Shown: positions 57,042-64,000 of the stretch, in pieces
Position numbering within the stretch: position 1 is the first letter of the stretch
Layout: every line of letters starts with the position of its first letter
Origin: Streptomyces sp. NBC_01465
GTDB lineage: Bacteria > Actinomycetota > Actinomycetes > Streptomycetales > Streptomycetaceae
Assembly: GCF_036227325.1 (NCBI RefSeq)
Contig: NZ_CP109467.1
Span: 2,790,001-2,854,000 of the forward strand
Direction: 5' to 3'
DNA length: 64,000 nt
Program-made: the position numbers and the translations under genes
The notes under the pieces: model-generated
Databases searched by the model: none
Told to the model about the DNA's origin: nothing
The model's input: only the letters and a program-made list of their open reading frames with translations

Positions 57042-58103
57042 TTACGCCTTCGGCAGGTTGTAGGCGTCCGCGATCAGCTCGTACGAACGCAGTCGGACGT
57101 CCCCGCCGTGGGCGTTCGCGGTGATCATCAACTCGTCGGCGCCGGTGCGCTTCTGCAGGTCGTCGAGGCCGGAGCGGACCTCGTCCGCGGTGCCCTTGAT
57201 GACGTTGGAGAGCCAGCTGTCGGCGAACTCCTGCTCCATCGCGCTGAAGGTGTACGCGGCCGCCTCTTCGGGGGTCGGAATGAGGCCGGGGCGGCCGGTG
57301 CGCAGCCGGATCATGGAGAGCGCGCCGGTCAGGACCTGGCGGTGCGCCTCCTTCTCGTCGTCGGCGGCGAGCGCCGAGACGCCGATGAGGGCGTACGGGG
57401 CGTCGAGGACGGCCGAGGGGCGGAAGGAGTCCCGGTAGAGGTCGAGGGCCGGGACGGTGTTCTGCGCGGAGAAGTGGTGCGCGAACGCGAACGGCAGGCC
57501 GAGCGTGCCGGCGAGGCGCGCACTGAAGCCGGAGGAGCCGAGCAGCCAGATCGGGGGGCGTCCGGTGGGGCCCTGGACGGGGCCGGGGACGGCGTGGATC
57601 CGGGAGTACGGGTGGCCGTCGGGGAAGTCGTCGTCGAGGAAGCGGGTCAACTCGCTGAGCTGCTGCGGGAATTCGTCCGCGCCCTCGAGGAGGTTGTCGC
57701 TGCGGCGCAGGGCCGCGGCGGTGGCGCCGTCGGTGCCGGGGGCGCGGCCGAGACCGAGGTCGACGCGGCCGGGGGCCATCGCCTCGACGGTGCCGAACTG
57801 CTCGGCGATGACGAGCGGGGCGTGATTGGGGAGCATCACGCCGCCGGAGCCGAGGCGGATGCGGGTGGTGTGGGCGGCGAGGTGCGCGAGGAGGACGGCG
57901 GGCGAGGACGAGGCGACGCCGGGCATGGAATGGTGCTCGGCGACCCAGTGCCGGTGGTAGCCGCGGCTCTCTGCGAGGCGGGCGATGTCGACGCCGGTCC
58001 GGATCGCCTGGGTGGCGGTGCGGCCTGCGCCGACCGTGACGAGGTCCAGTACGGAGAGGGGTACGGGGGCGTCTCCGAGTGCCGTGCCCTTGATCGCGTC
58101 CAC
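57042..58103 (-). CDS. LLM-class flavin-dependent oxidoreductase (MsnO8-like)
   Basis: A 353-residue luciferase-like barrel protein: PLSVLDLVTVGAGRTATQAIRTGVDIARLAESRGYHRHWVAEHHSMPGVASSSP, IRLGSGGVMLPNHAPLVIAEQFGTVEAMAPGRVDLGLGRAPGTD, and a typical C-terminal IKGTADEVRSGLDDLQKRTGADELMITA. Matches the MsnO8 subfamily of FMNH2-dependent monooxygenases. GTG 58103 was preferred to 58148 because family members begin about here. Substrate unknown. Its upstream gap carries a dispersed repeat. Confidence 0.87.
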   Translation of the reverse strand: MDAIKGTALGDAPVPLSVLDLVTVGAGRTATQAIRTGVDIARLAESRGYHRHWVAEHHSMPGVASSSPAVLLAHLAAHTTRIRLGSGGVMLPNHAPLVIAEQFGTVEAMAPGRVDLGLGRAPGTDGATAAALRRSDNLLEGADEFPQQLSELTRFLDDDFPDGHPYSRIHAVPGPVQGPTGRPPIWLLGSSGFSARLAGTLGLPFAFAHHFSAQNTVPALDLYRDSFRPSAVLDAPYALIGVSALAADDEKEAHRQVLTGALSMIRLRTGRPGLIPTPEEAAAYTFSAMEQEFADSWLSNVIKGTADEVRSGLDDLQKRTGADELMITANAHGGDVRLRSYELIADAYNLPKA

Positions 58104-58200
58104 CGTGGGGTGCCCTTTTCTGCCGTCGGTACGTACGGCTAGTGGCAACTGGGGGCACCCCCCGGTTATTCCCGCACCCGTGCTGGGGGCGCGCCTCCTC

Positions 58201-58264
58201 CGGGGCTCCGCCCCGGACCCCGCTCCTCAATCGCCGGAGGGGCTGGATTTTGCCCGGCGCGGGG
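58201..58264. repeat. Dispersed repeat copy
   Basis: CGGGGCTCCGCCCCGGACCC then CTCCTCAATCGCCGGAGGGG and GGATTTTGCCCGGCG, between two minus-strand genes. Shares all blocks with 42117-42153 and the short copy at 7307. Confidence 0.75.
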
Positions 58265-58270
58265 AAATCC

Positions 58271-58993
58271 CTACTCCGGGCGCGCGAACAGGCGACCCAG
58301 CGTTTCCGACCACACCCGGCGTTCCGCCAGGCGCAGGCCCTCCCACACCGACACCTGGTTCGCCGTGAGCACCGGTTTGCCCAGTACCTGCTCAAGCTCC
58401 CGCAGGTGCGCCGCCGTGTGCAGCGCCGTGTCCGGCAGCAGGACCAGTTCCGCGCCCCTCGCGTCTCCCGCCAGCGCCAGCTCCAGCACCTCGTCGCGGC
58501 CCCACGTGCCGACCTCCGCCGCCGTGATGATCCCGCTCGACCTCGCCGAGACCGCCTCCACTCCCCCCGCCTTCAGGAAGTCCGCGAAGAGGGCCGCCAC
58601 GTCCGCCGGGTACGTCGCCGCCACCGCGACCCTGGTCGCGCCCAGCGCCCGTACCGCGTGCGCGAAAGCGAAGGACGTACTGGACGCTGGCAGGCCCGCC
58701 GCCAGCGCCAAGCCCCGGACCTGCTCCTTCGCGCCCTCCCAGCCGTACACGAAGCTTCCGCTCGTGCACGCCCAGACGACCGCCTCGGCCCCCGACAGCC
58801 GCAGCTCCTCCACGCCCGCCGCCAGCCGGTCCGCCGCGCCCATTTCCAGCAGGGCGTCGACGCGGTGCGCGTCCTCGCCGATGTCCGTGTGGACCACCGG
58901 CAGCCGGACGTTGTCCGAGGCGAGCATCTGCTCCATGCGCTCGTAGTCGTCCTCCGCCGAATGTCCGGGGTAGAGGAATCCGATCGCTGTCAT
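58271..58993 (-). CDS. Maleate isomerase / Asp-Glu racemase superfamily protein, first copy
   Basis: A 240-residue protein of the maleate cis-trans isomerase and arylmalonate decarboxylase group. The N-terminal ATG at 58993 opens MTAIGFLYPGHSAEDDYERM; the catalytic cysteine is in VVWACTSGSFVYGWEG near residue 76, and the second conserved region is LVLLPDTALHTAAHLRELEQVLGKPVLTANQVSVWEGL, where the usual second cysteine is replaced by Pro-Asp-Thr. So it may not catalyse the two-cysteine reaction. Overlaps the second copy by four bases (start/stop). Confidence 0.78.
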   Translation of the reverse strand: MTAIGFLYPGHSAEDDYERMEQMLASDNVRLPVVHTDIGEDAHRVDALLEMGAADRLAAGVEELRLSGAEAVVWACTSGSFVYGWEGAKEQVRGLALAAGLPASSTSFAFAHAVRALGATRVAVAATYPADVAALFADFLKAGGVEAVSARSSGIITAAEVGTWGRDEVLELALAGDARGAELVLLPDTALHTAAHLRELEQVLGKPVLTANQVSVWEGLRLAERRVWSETLGRLFARPE

Positions 58994-59793
58994 GCCGTCC
59001 AGCCTCCCTGTTCTTCCGGCTCGGCAGGAGCGGGGGAAGGGGACGGTGACGGGGAGGGCTGCGTCGCCAGCAGCAGCTGCTGGTACGGGCCCACCGCCCG
59101 CGCCCCGATCGACCGCAGCGCCGCCCACATCGTGACCTGGTTCGCCGACAGCACCGGCATCCTCAACTCCGCCTCCAGCTGCGGGATCACGTCGTACGTG
59201 GGCAGATTCGTGCAGCTGATGAACAGTGCATCCGCCGCACCCACCACCGCCTGCCGCGCCATGTCGACCACATCGCGGTACGGAACCTTCCAGATGTGCC
59301 GGGTGAGGCCCAGGAAAGCCCGTCCGGTGACGGCTATCCCGGCCTCGGCAAGATATTCCTCCAGCGAGGAAGTCACCGATTCCGTGTACGGCGTGACCAG
59401 CGCGATCCGCCGCACCCCCAGCTCCTCGAAGGCCGCGAGCAGCGCCCCCGACGTCGTCACCGACGGCAGTTCGCCGGCCTGCGTCATCGCCTCGCACATC
59501 GCGCGCTCCCCGGCGAGCCCGCCGACGAAGCTGCCGCTCGTGCAGGCGTACGCGACGACCTGCGGCTCCACCGCGATCAGCGCCCGTACCGCCTCGCGCA
59601 GCGTCTCGTGCTCACTGACCAGCCGGGCGAGATCCAGGGAGACTTCGACCGGGACGAACGGGGTACGGGTGAGGTGCAACGAGACGTCGTCCGGGACCCA
59701 GCGCCACAGTTCCCGGTCGAGCGCGAAATCGAAAGGGGCCACGACTCCGACGCCGCACTGCGGCTGGGGCCCGCCCAGAAAGGAGATGTCCAT
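58990..59793 (-). CDS. Maleate isomerase / Asp-Glu racemase superfamily protein, second copy
   Basis: A 267-residue paralogue of the preceding protein. Both catalytic regions are present: AYACTSGSFVGGLAGERAMC and ALFISCTNLPTYDVIPQLEAELRMPVLSANQVTMW, giving the two cysteines expected of maleate isomerase or EutA-like proteins. The C-terminus has a Ser-Pro repeat tail. ATG 59793. Upstream, and divergent from, the hydroxyacid dehydrogenase-amidase operon, suggesting a common pathway. The tandem pair with one intact and one altered active site is notable. Confidence 0.8.
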   Translation of the reverse strand: MDISFLGGPQPQCGVGVVAPFDFALDRELWRWVPDDVSLHLTRTPFVPVEVSLDLARLVSEHETLREAVRALIAVEPQVVAYACTSGSFVGGLAGERAMCEAMTQAGELPSVTTSGALLAAFEELGVRRIALVTPYTESVTSSLEEYLAEAGIAVTGRAFLGLTRHIWKVPYRDVVDMARQAVVGAADALFISCTNLPTYDVIPQLEAELRMPVLSANQVTMWAALRSIGARAVGPYQQLLLATQPSPSPSPSPAPAEPEEQGGWTA

Positions 59794-59957
59794 TTACCTG
59801 CCCCCAACTGACATACGTGAGGCGGCCGTTCTTGACGAGGCTCTACTGGTGCCGACGGTAGGGGTACGCCGCGAGCCCGGTCAATCCGTACATCTCAGAC
59901 GTTGCTTTGTGCTTACCCTGACGAAATCCTGACGACCTCCGTCGAAGGGCTGCACCG

Positions 59958-60908
59958 ATGTCCGAGATCACCCTTCTCGTACTGGACGACGACCCGCCAC
60001 CCCGCCTGGGCGCACTGACCGGCCGGGCCCGCGTCCTGCATGCCGACGAGCACACGCTCGCCGCTCAACTCCCCTCCGCAGACGTCCTGTTGGTGTGGGA
60101 CTTCCTCTCCGACGCGGTACGCCGCGCCTGGCCGGGCGAGGGCCCGAGGCCCCGCTGGGTGCACACCGCGAGCGCCGGCGTCGACCACCTCCTCTGTCCT
60201 GAACTCGCCGCCTCCGACACCGTGGTGACCAATGCGCGCGGCATCTTCGACCAGCCGATCGCCGAGTACGTCGCCGGGCTCGTCCTCGCCTTCGCGAAGG
60301 ACCTCCCCGGCACGCTGGAGCTCCAGCGCCAGCGCCGCTGGCGCCACCGCGAGACGGTGCGCCTGGCCGGCACCCGGGCTGTGGTGGTGGGCTCGGGCCC
60401 CATCGGCCGGGCGATCGGCACCACGCTCGCCGCGCTCGGCGTGAAGGTGGCGCTGACGGGCCGCACCGCGCGCGGTCGGGTGCACGGCCCCGAGGACCTC
60501 CCACTGCTGCTGACCCGCGCGGACTGGGTGGTCTGCGCGGCGCCGCTCACCGAGTCCACGCGCGGCATGTTCGACGCGCGCGCCTTCGGGGCGATGCAGC
60601 CGTCCGCCCGCTTCATCAACGTCGGGCGCGGGGCGCTCGTCGTCGAGAACGACCTGGTCGAGGCGGTCCGCAAGCGGTGGATCGCAGGGGCGGCGCTCGA
60701 TGTCTTCGCCCATGAGCCGCTGCCCCCGGAGAGCCCGCTCTGGGACGTGCCCGACCTGATCGTGTCGCCGCACATGAGCGGCGACACGGTCGGCTGGCGC
60801 GACGAACTGGGCACCCAATTCCTGGAGTTGTACGAACTCTGGGCAGCCGGGAAGCAACTTCCGAACGTGGTCGACAAGAAACGTGGGTACGTCCCCCAGC
60901 ATGACTGA
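59958..60908 (+). CDS. D-2-hydroxyacid dehydrogenase
   Basis: A 316-residue NAD(P)-dependent dehydrogenase. The Rossmann part has AVVVGSGPIGRAIGTTLAALGVKVALTGRT (GxGxxG) near residue 140, then ADWVVCAAPLTESTRGMFDARAFGAMQPSARFINVGRGALVVENDLVEAV and the C-terminal GAALDVFAHEPLPPESPLWDVPDLIVSPHMSG with the catalytic His; Arg and Glu are in these stretches. GAAGGG precedes ATG 59958 by about 8 bases. Overlaps the amidase gene by eight bases. Substrate 2-hydroxy or 2-keto acid unknown. Confidence 0.9.
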   Translation: MSEITLLVLDDDPPPRLGALTGRARVLHADEHTLAAQLPSADVLLVWDFLSDAVRRAWPGEGPRPRWVHTASAGVDHLLCPELAASDTVVTNARGIFDQPIAEYVAGLVLAFAKDLPGTLELQRQRRWRHRETVRLAGTRAVVVGSGPIGRAIGTTLAALGVKVALTGRTARGRVHGPEDLPLLLTRADWVVCAAPLTESTRGMFDARAFGAMQPSARFINVGRGALVVENDLVEAVRKRWIAGAALDVFAHEPLPPESPLWDVPDLIVSPHMSGDTVGWRDELGTQFLELYELWAAGKQLPNVVDKKRGYVPQHD

Positions 60909-62310
60909 ACTCACCCGCCTGACCGCACTCCAACTCCTCTCCGGCTACGAGAACGGCGCGTTCACCCCCGTCGACGTCACCCGCGCCGTCCTGGCCCGGG
61001 CCGAGGAGATCCAGCCACGGGTCAACGCGTTCGTCCGCTTCGACACCGAGGAGGCTCTCGCGCGGGCGGAGGAGTCGGCCGGGAGGTGGCGGCGCGGGGA
61101 GCCGCAGGGGCTCCTCGACGGGGTGCCGGTCACGGTGAAGGACATCCTGCTGCAGCGCGGCGGACCGACCCTGCGTGGCTCGAAGACCGTGAATCCACAG
61201 GGCAGTTGGACCCAGGACGCGCCGTCCGTGGCACGGATGCGCGAACACGGCGCGGTCTTCGTGGCCCGGACGACGACCCCGGAGTTCGGCTGGAAGGGCG
61301 TCACCGACTCGCCCCTTTCGGGCGTGACGCGCAACCCGTACGACCGCGCGCGCACCTCCGGCGGGTCCAGCGGCGGGAGCGCGGCGGCCGTCGCGCTGGG
61401 TGCGGGGCCGCTGTCACTGGGGACGGACGGCGGCGGGTCGGTCCGTATACCGGCGTCGTTCTGCGGGATCTTCGGGCTGAAGCCGACGTACGGCAGGGTG
61501 CCGCTCTTCCCCGCCAGCGCCTTCGGAACCCTCTCCCACGTGGGCCCGATGACCCGGGACGCGGCGGACGCGGCCCTGCTGCTGGATGTGATCTCCGCCC
61601 CGGACAGCCGCGACTGGTCGCAGCTGGCACCCCCGTCCACCAGCTACCGCACCCACCTCGACGAGGGCGTGAAGGGGCTGCGGATCGCCTACTCCCCCGC
61701 GCTCGGCGGCCAGGTCGCGGTGCGGCCCGCCGTGGCGGCGGCCGTACGGGGCGCGGTCTCGAAGCTGGCGGAGCTCGGCGCGTACATCGAGGAGGCGGAC
61801 CCGGACTTCGCGGACCCGGTGGAGGCCTTCCACACCCTGTGGTTCAGCGGGGCGGCCCGCGTCGCGCAGTCCCTGAGCCGCGAGCAGCGGGACCAACTCG
61901 ACCCGGGGCTGCGGGAGATCACGACGGCCGGGGCGCGGTACTCGGCGCTGGAGTATCTGGCGGCGATGGACGTACGGGCCGAACTCGGCCGCCGCATGGG
62001 CCTCTTCCACGAGACGTACGACCTGCTGGTGACCCCGACGATGCCGATCACCGCCTTCGAGGCGGGAGCCGAGGTCCCCAAGGGCTCGGGCCACCGGCGG
62101 TGGACGGGGTGGACCCCGTTCACGTACCCCTTCAACATGACCCAGCAGCCCGCGGCCACCGTCCCGTGCGGAGTCGACGCGGACGGGCTGCCGATCGGGG
62201 TCCAACTGGTGGGCGCCCGGCACCAGGACGCCCTGGTGCTGCGAGCGGCCCACGCGCTCTACGAGTCGGGGGCGGCGGCGACTATCCCCGCTCCACCCGC
62301 CGGAAGCTGA
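60901..62310 (+). CDS. Amidase (amidase signature family)
   Basis: A 469-residue Ser-Ser-Lys amidase: catalytic Lys in DGVPVTVKDILLQ near residue 80, the signature TSGGSSGGSAAAVALGAGPLSLGTDGGGSVRIPASFCG near 150-188 containing the cis and nucleophilic serines, and the C-terminal QQPAATVPCGVDADGLPIGVQLVG. ATG 60901, overlapping the dehydrogenase stop. Hydrolyses an amide or a C-N bond of a small compound; context suggests a breakdown pathway. Its 3' end overlaps the convergent DUF3830 gene by 29 bases. Confidence 0.92.
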   Translation: MTELTRLTALQLLSGYENGAFTPVDVTRAVLARAEEIQPRVNAFVRFDTEEALARAEESAGRWRRGEPQGLLDGVPVTVKDILLQRGGPTLRGSKTVNPQGSWTQDAPSVARMREHGAVFVARTTTPEFGWKGVTDSPLSGVTRNPYDRARTSGGSSGGSAAAVALGAGPLSLGTDGGGSVRIPASFCGIFGLKPTYGRVPLFPASAFGTLSHVGPMTRDAADAALLLDVISAPDSRDWSQLAPPSTSYRTHLDEGVKGLRIAYSPALGGQVAVRPAVAAAVRGAVSKLAELGAYIEEADPDFADPVEAFHTLWFSGAARVAQSLSREQRDQLDPGLREITTAGARYSALEYLAAMDVRAELGRRMGLFHETYDLLVTPTMPITAFEAGAEVPKGSGHRRWTGWTPFTYPFNMTQQPAATVPCGVDADGLPIGVQLVGARHQDALVLRAAHALYESGAAATIPAPPAGS

Positions 62311-62791
62311 GCGTCTCGCCGATCGCGCCCGCGCGCCAGAGGTCCTGGCAGGCCTCGGCCATCCGGTCGAGGCCGTCGACCACCGTGCCCCAGACGATGC
62401 CGGGCACCCAGCCCGCGTCCCCGTTGAGCAGCAGGTTGTTGCGCTCGTAGAAGAGGGCGAGGTCGACCACGGGGGTGGGCTCCCGGGTGGCGTGCTTCTT
62501 CGTGTAGCCGTGGGATGACGTGCCCAGGGATATCTCGGAGAACGTGAAGTAGCAGAGGTCGCCGGGGATGGGGGTCACCGTCGGGTTCTCCAGCGGCGGT
62601 TCGTGCTCGGCGAAGCCGGGGAACAGGGCATAGATCTCATTACGCGCATACTTCGCGTGGTAGACATCTCCGCCCAGAGGCAGCGCGTCCCACACCGCCG
62701 CACAGGTCACCGGGGCCAGGTCGTCGAGGAGTTTCGCGGTACAGCTCACACCGCGCTTGTCGAGCGAGACTTCGATGAATCGGTCGGTCAT
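62282..62791 (-). CDS. DUF3830 family protein
   Basis: A 169-residue protein matching DUF3830 (cyclophilin-like fold family): FIEVSLDKRGVSCTAKLLDDLAPVTCAAVWDALPLGGDVYHAKYARNEIYALFP and PGDLCYFTFSEISLG. Soluble, function not known. ATG 62791. Divergent from the ABC transporter binding-protein gene with 62 bases between; often found beside amidase and amino-acid transporter genes in such clusters, as I recall. Its tail overlaps the amidase gene. Confidence 0.82.
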   Translation of the reverse strand: MTDRFIEVSLDKRGVSCTAKLLDDLAPVTCAAVWDALPLGGDVYHAKYARNEIYALFPGFAEHEPPLENPTVTPIPGDLCYFTFSEISLGTSSHGYTKKHATREPTPVVDLALFYERNNLLLNGDAGWVPGIVWGTVVDGLDRMAEACQDLWRAGAIGETLSFRRVERG

Positions 62792-62853
62792 CCCCCCTGG
62801 CTACCCGAAAAAAGATCGGAATAACTCGGCTGGGCCCGGGTAGCCGCGCGGCC

Positions 62854-63762
62854 ATGGCTCCACCATCGAGGAACGATTCGAAGAGCAACACCACGTCACG
62901 GCGCGCGATACGCCGCCGCTCCCTCCTGTTCGGCACGGCTGCCCTGGGTGCCGCGGGGGCGCTCGGGGCTGCCGGCTGCGCCAAGGTCCCGTCGGGGAAC
63001 ACCCTGGCGCGGCTGAAGTCGCAGGGGACCGTGCGCCTGGGCATCGCGGGCGAGGTTCCGTACGGCTACATCAACGACCAGGGCGAGTTCACCGGCGAGG
63101 CGGTGGAGCTTGCGAAGATCATCTTCAAGCGGATCGGCGTCGCCCACGTCCAGCCCGTCGCCACCGACTTCGCCTCCCTCATACCCGGCCTCAACTCCCA
63201 GCAGTTCGACGTCGTCTCGGCCGGGATGTACATCAACAAGGAGCGCTGCGAGCAGGTCATCTTCGCGGACCCCGAGTACCAGATGCTCGACTCCTTCATC
63301 GTCCGCAAGGGCAACCCGAAGAACCTGCACAGCTACGAGGACGTGGTGAAGCAGAAGGCGAAGTTCGCGACCGGCACCGGCTACGCGGAGATCGCCTACG
63401 CCGTCGCCGCCGGCTACCGCGAGAAGGACATCGTCATCCTCCAGGACCAGGTGGCGGGGCTCAACGCCGTCGAGTCGGGCCGGGTCGACGTCTTCGCCGG
63501 TACCGCGCTCACCGCCCGCGAAGTGGTGAAGAAGTCCAGCAAGGCCGAGGCGACCGGGGCCTTCGCCGCGGTCGTCGACGGCAAGAAGAAGATCGACGGC
63601 GGCGGATTCACCTTCCGCCCGACCGACACCGAACTCCGCGACGCCTTCAACGTGGAGATCCACAAGATGAAGAAGAGCGGCGAGCTCTTCCGCGTGCTCC
63701 AGCCGTTCGGCTTCACCAAGGCGGAGATGACCACGCTGACGGCCAAGGAGCTGTGCGCATGA
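62854..63762 (+). CDS. Amino-acid/ectoine-type ABC transporter binding protein
   Basis: A 302-residue family 3 solute-binding protein. N-terminal twin-arginine-like RRAIRRRSLLFGTAALGAAGALGAAGC with lipobox LGAAGC, so a lipoprotein that may use Tat. Mature part VRLGIAGEVPYGYINDQGEFTGEAVELAKIIFKRIGV, VDVFAGTALTAREVV and the typical C-terminal FGFTKAEMTTLTAKELC. Similar proteins in Streptomyces are labelled EhuB (ectoine/hydroxyectoine), but substrate cannot be fixed from sequence. Overlaps the permease gene by four bases. Confidence 0.8.
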   Translation: MAPPSRNDSKSNTTSRRAIRRRSLLFGTAALGAAGALGAAGCAKVPSGNTLARLKSQGTVRLGIAGEVPYGYINDQGEFTGEAVELAKIIFKRIGVAHVQPVATDFASLIPGLNSQQFDVVSAGMYINKERCEQVIFADPEYQMLDSFIVRKGNPKNLHSYEDVVKQKAKFATGTGYAEIAYAVAAGYREKDIVILQDQVAGLNAVESGRVDVFAGTALTAREVVKKSSKAEATGAFAAVVDGKKKIDGGGFTFRPTDTELRDAFNVEIHKMKKSGELFRVLQPFGFTKAEMTTLTAKELCA

Positions 63763-64000
63763 CGTCAGGACTGTGGCAGCACTGGGTCCTCCCAGGCATC
63801 TGGATAACGATCCAACTGACGGTCTACAGCGCCGCGTTGGCGACCGTCGTCGCGTTCGGCGTCGGCATGGCCCGCACCCACCGCTCGCGCTTCGTCCGCT
63901 TCCTCGCGGGCTTCTACACGGAGATCTTCCGCGGCACGTCGGCGCTGGTCCTGATGTTCTGGATCTTCTTCGTGATGCCGAACCTCTTCGGCTGGGCGCT
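63759..64000 (+). CDS. ABC transporter permease (partial, right edge)
   Basis: The first 80 residues of an amino-acid-type ABC permease, running off the window. GIWITIQLTVYSAALATVVAFGVGMAR is the first membrane segment, followed by the loop region FVRFLAGFYTEIFRGTSALVLMFWIFFVMP, typical of polar amino-acid (HisM/GlnP) or EhuC permeases. ATG 63759 overlaps the stop of the binding-protein gene. Confidence 0.85.
   Translation, partial: MTSGLWQHWVLPGIWITIQLTVYSAALATVVAFGVGMARTHRSRFVRFLAGFYTEIFRGTSALVLMFWIFFVMPNLFGWA

Noticed and set aside
62854..64000. Naming the transporter ehuBC for ectoine
   Set aside because: Sequence similarity as I remember it points that way, but no eutBCDE genes are visible and the substrate cannot be read from motifs, so I gave no gene symbols.

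Overview
This window is chromosomal DNA of a Streptomyces. It is very GC-rich with third-position GC bias, uses GTG and TTG starts freely, carries a desferrioxamine (des) cluster, adpA-orn, a cebR-cebEFG-bglC locus and a GGDEF-EAL gene of CdgA type, and has almost no TTA codons (one in the whole window). From memory, the gene order resembles the S. coelicolor region around SCO2771 to SCO2830. I see no phage, insertion sequence, CRISPR array or large biosynthetic cluster other than the siderophore genes.

Layout. 1-0.9 kb: end of a transporter gene and a convergent phosphatase. 1-7.3 kb: leucine catabolism (TetR regulator, then accD1-accA1-HMG-CoA lyase-acyl-CoA dehydrogenase) with a twin palindromic operator. 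7.3-7.8 kb: non-coding, rich in a dispersed GC repeat. 7.8-14.9 kb: desE, desF and desABCD under two iron boxes. 14.9-19.8 kb: secreted beta-N-acetylhexosaminidase, a DUF4429/SHOCT protein, a small protein and glmS. 19.8-24.4 kb: acetate-type transporter, universal stress protein, adpA, orn, tRNA-His and a 53-residue basic protein. 24.5-30.7 kb: cellobiose/cello-oligosaccharide regulation, uptake and beta-glucosidase, with two CebR operators. 30.8-35.9 kb: two AspT-type transporters and aspartate 4-decarboxylase. 36-41.2 kb: a cysteine-depleted radical-SAM-like protein, a GH18 chitinase, a two-component system and an anchored protein. 41.2-45.8 kb: spermidine-synthase-like protein, an NsdA-like regulator, histidine phosphatase and PAP2 protein. 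45.7-50.7 kb: a Fe-S RecB/Cas4-like nuclease, an unknown 528-residue protein, a superfamily 1 helicase and a small protein. 50.9-56.8 kb: a TTA-containing primase/polymerase-like gene overlapping tRNA-Lys, an M6 metalloprotease, cdgA and a second chitinase. 57-64 kb: flavin oxidoreductase, two maleate-isomerase-like proteins, hydroxyacid dehydrogenase, amidase, DUF3830 protein and an amino-acid/ectoine-type ABC transporter running off the end.

Together the genes cover iron scavenging, chitin and cellulose-oligomer use, leucine and small-acid catabolism, and developmental control (AdpA, c-di-GMP). The most novel-looking unit is the nuclease/unknown/helicase group at 45.7-50.1 kb, whose parts match those of a Dna2-type enzyme split over separate genes. 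The adpA gene lacks the TTA codon normally found in this gene, and a radical-SAM-like protein has lost two of its three cluster cysteines.
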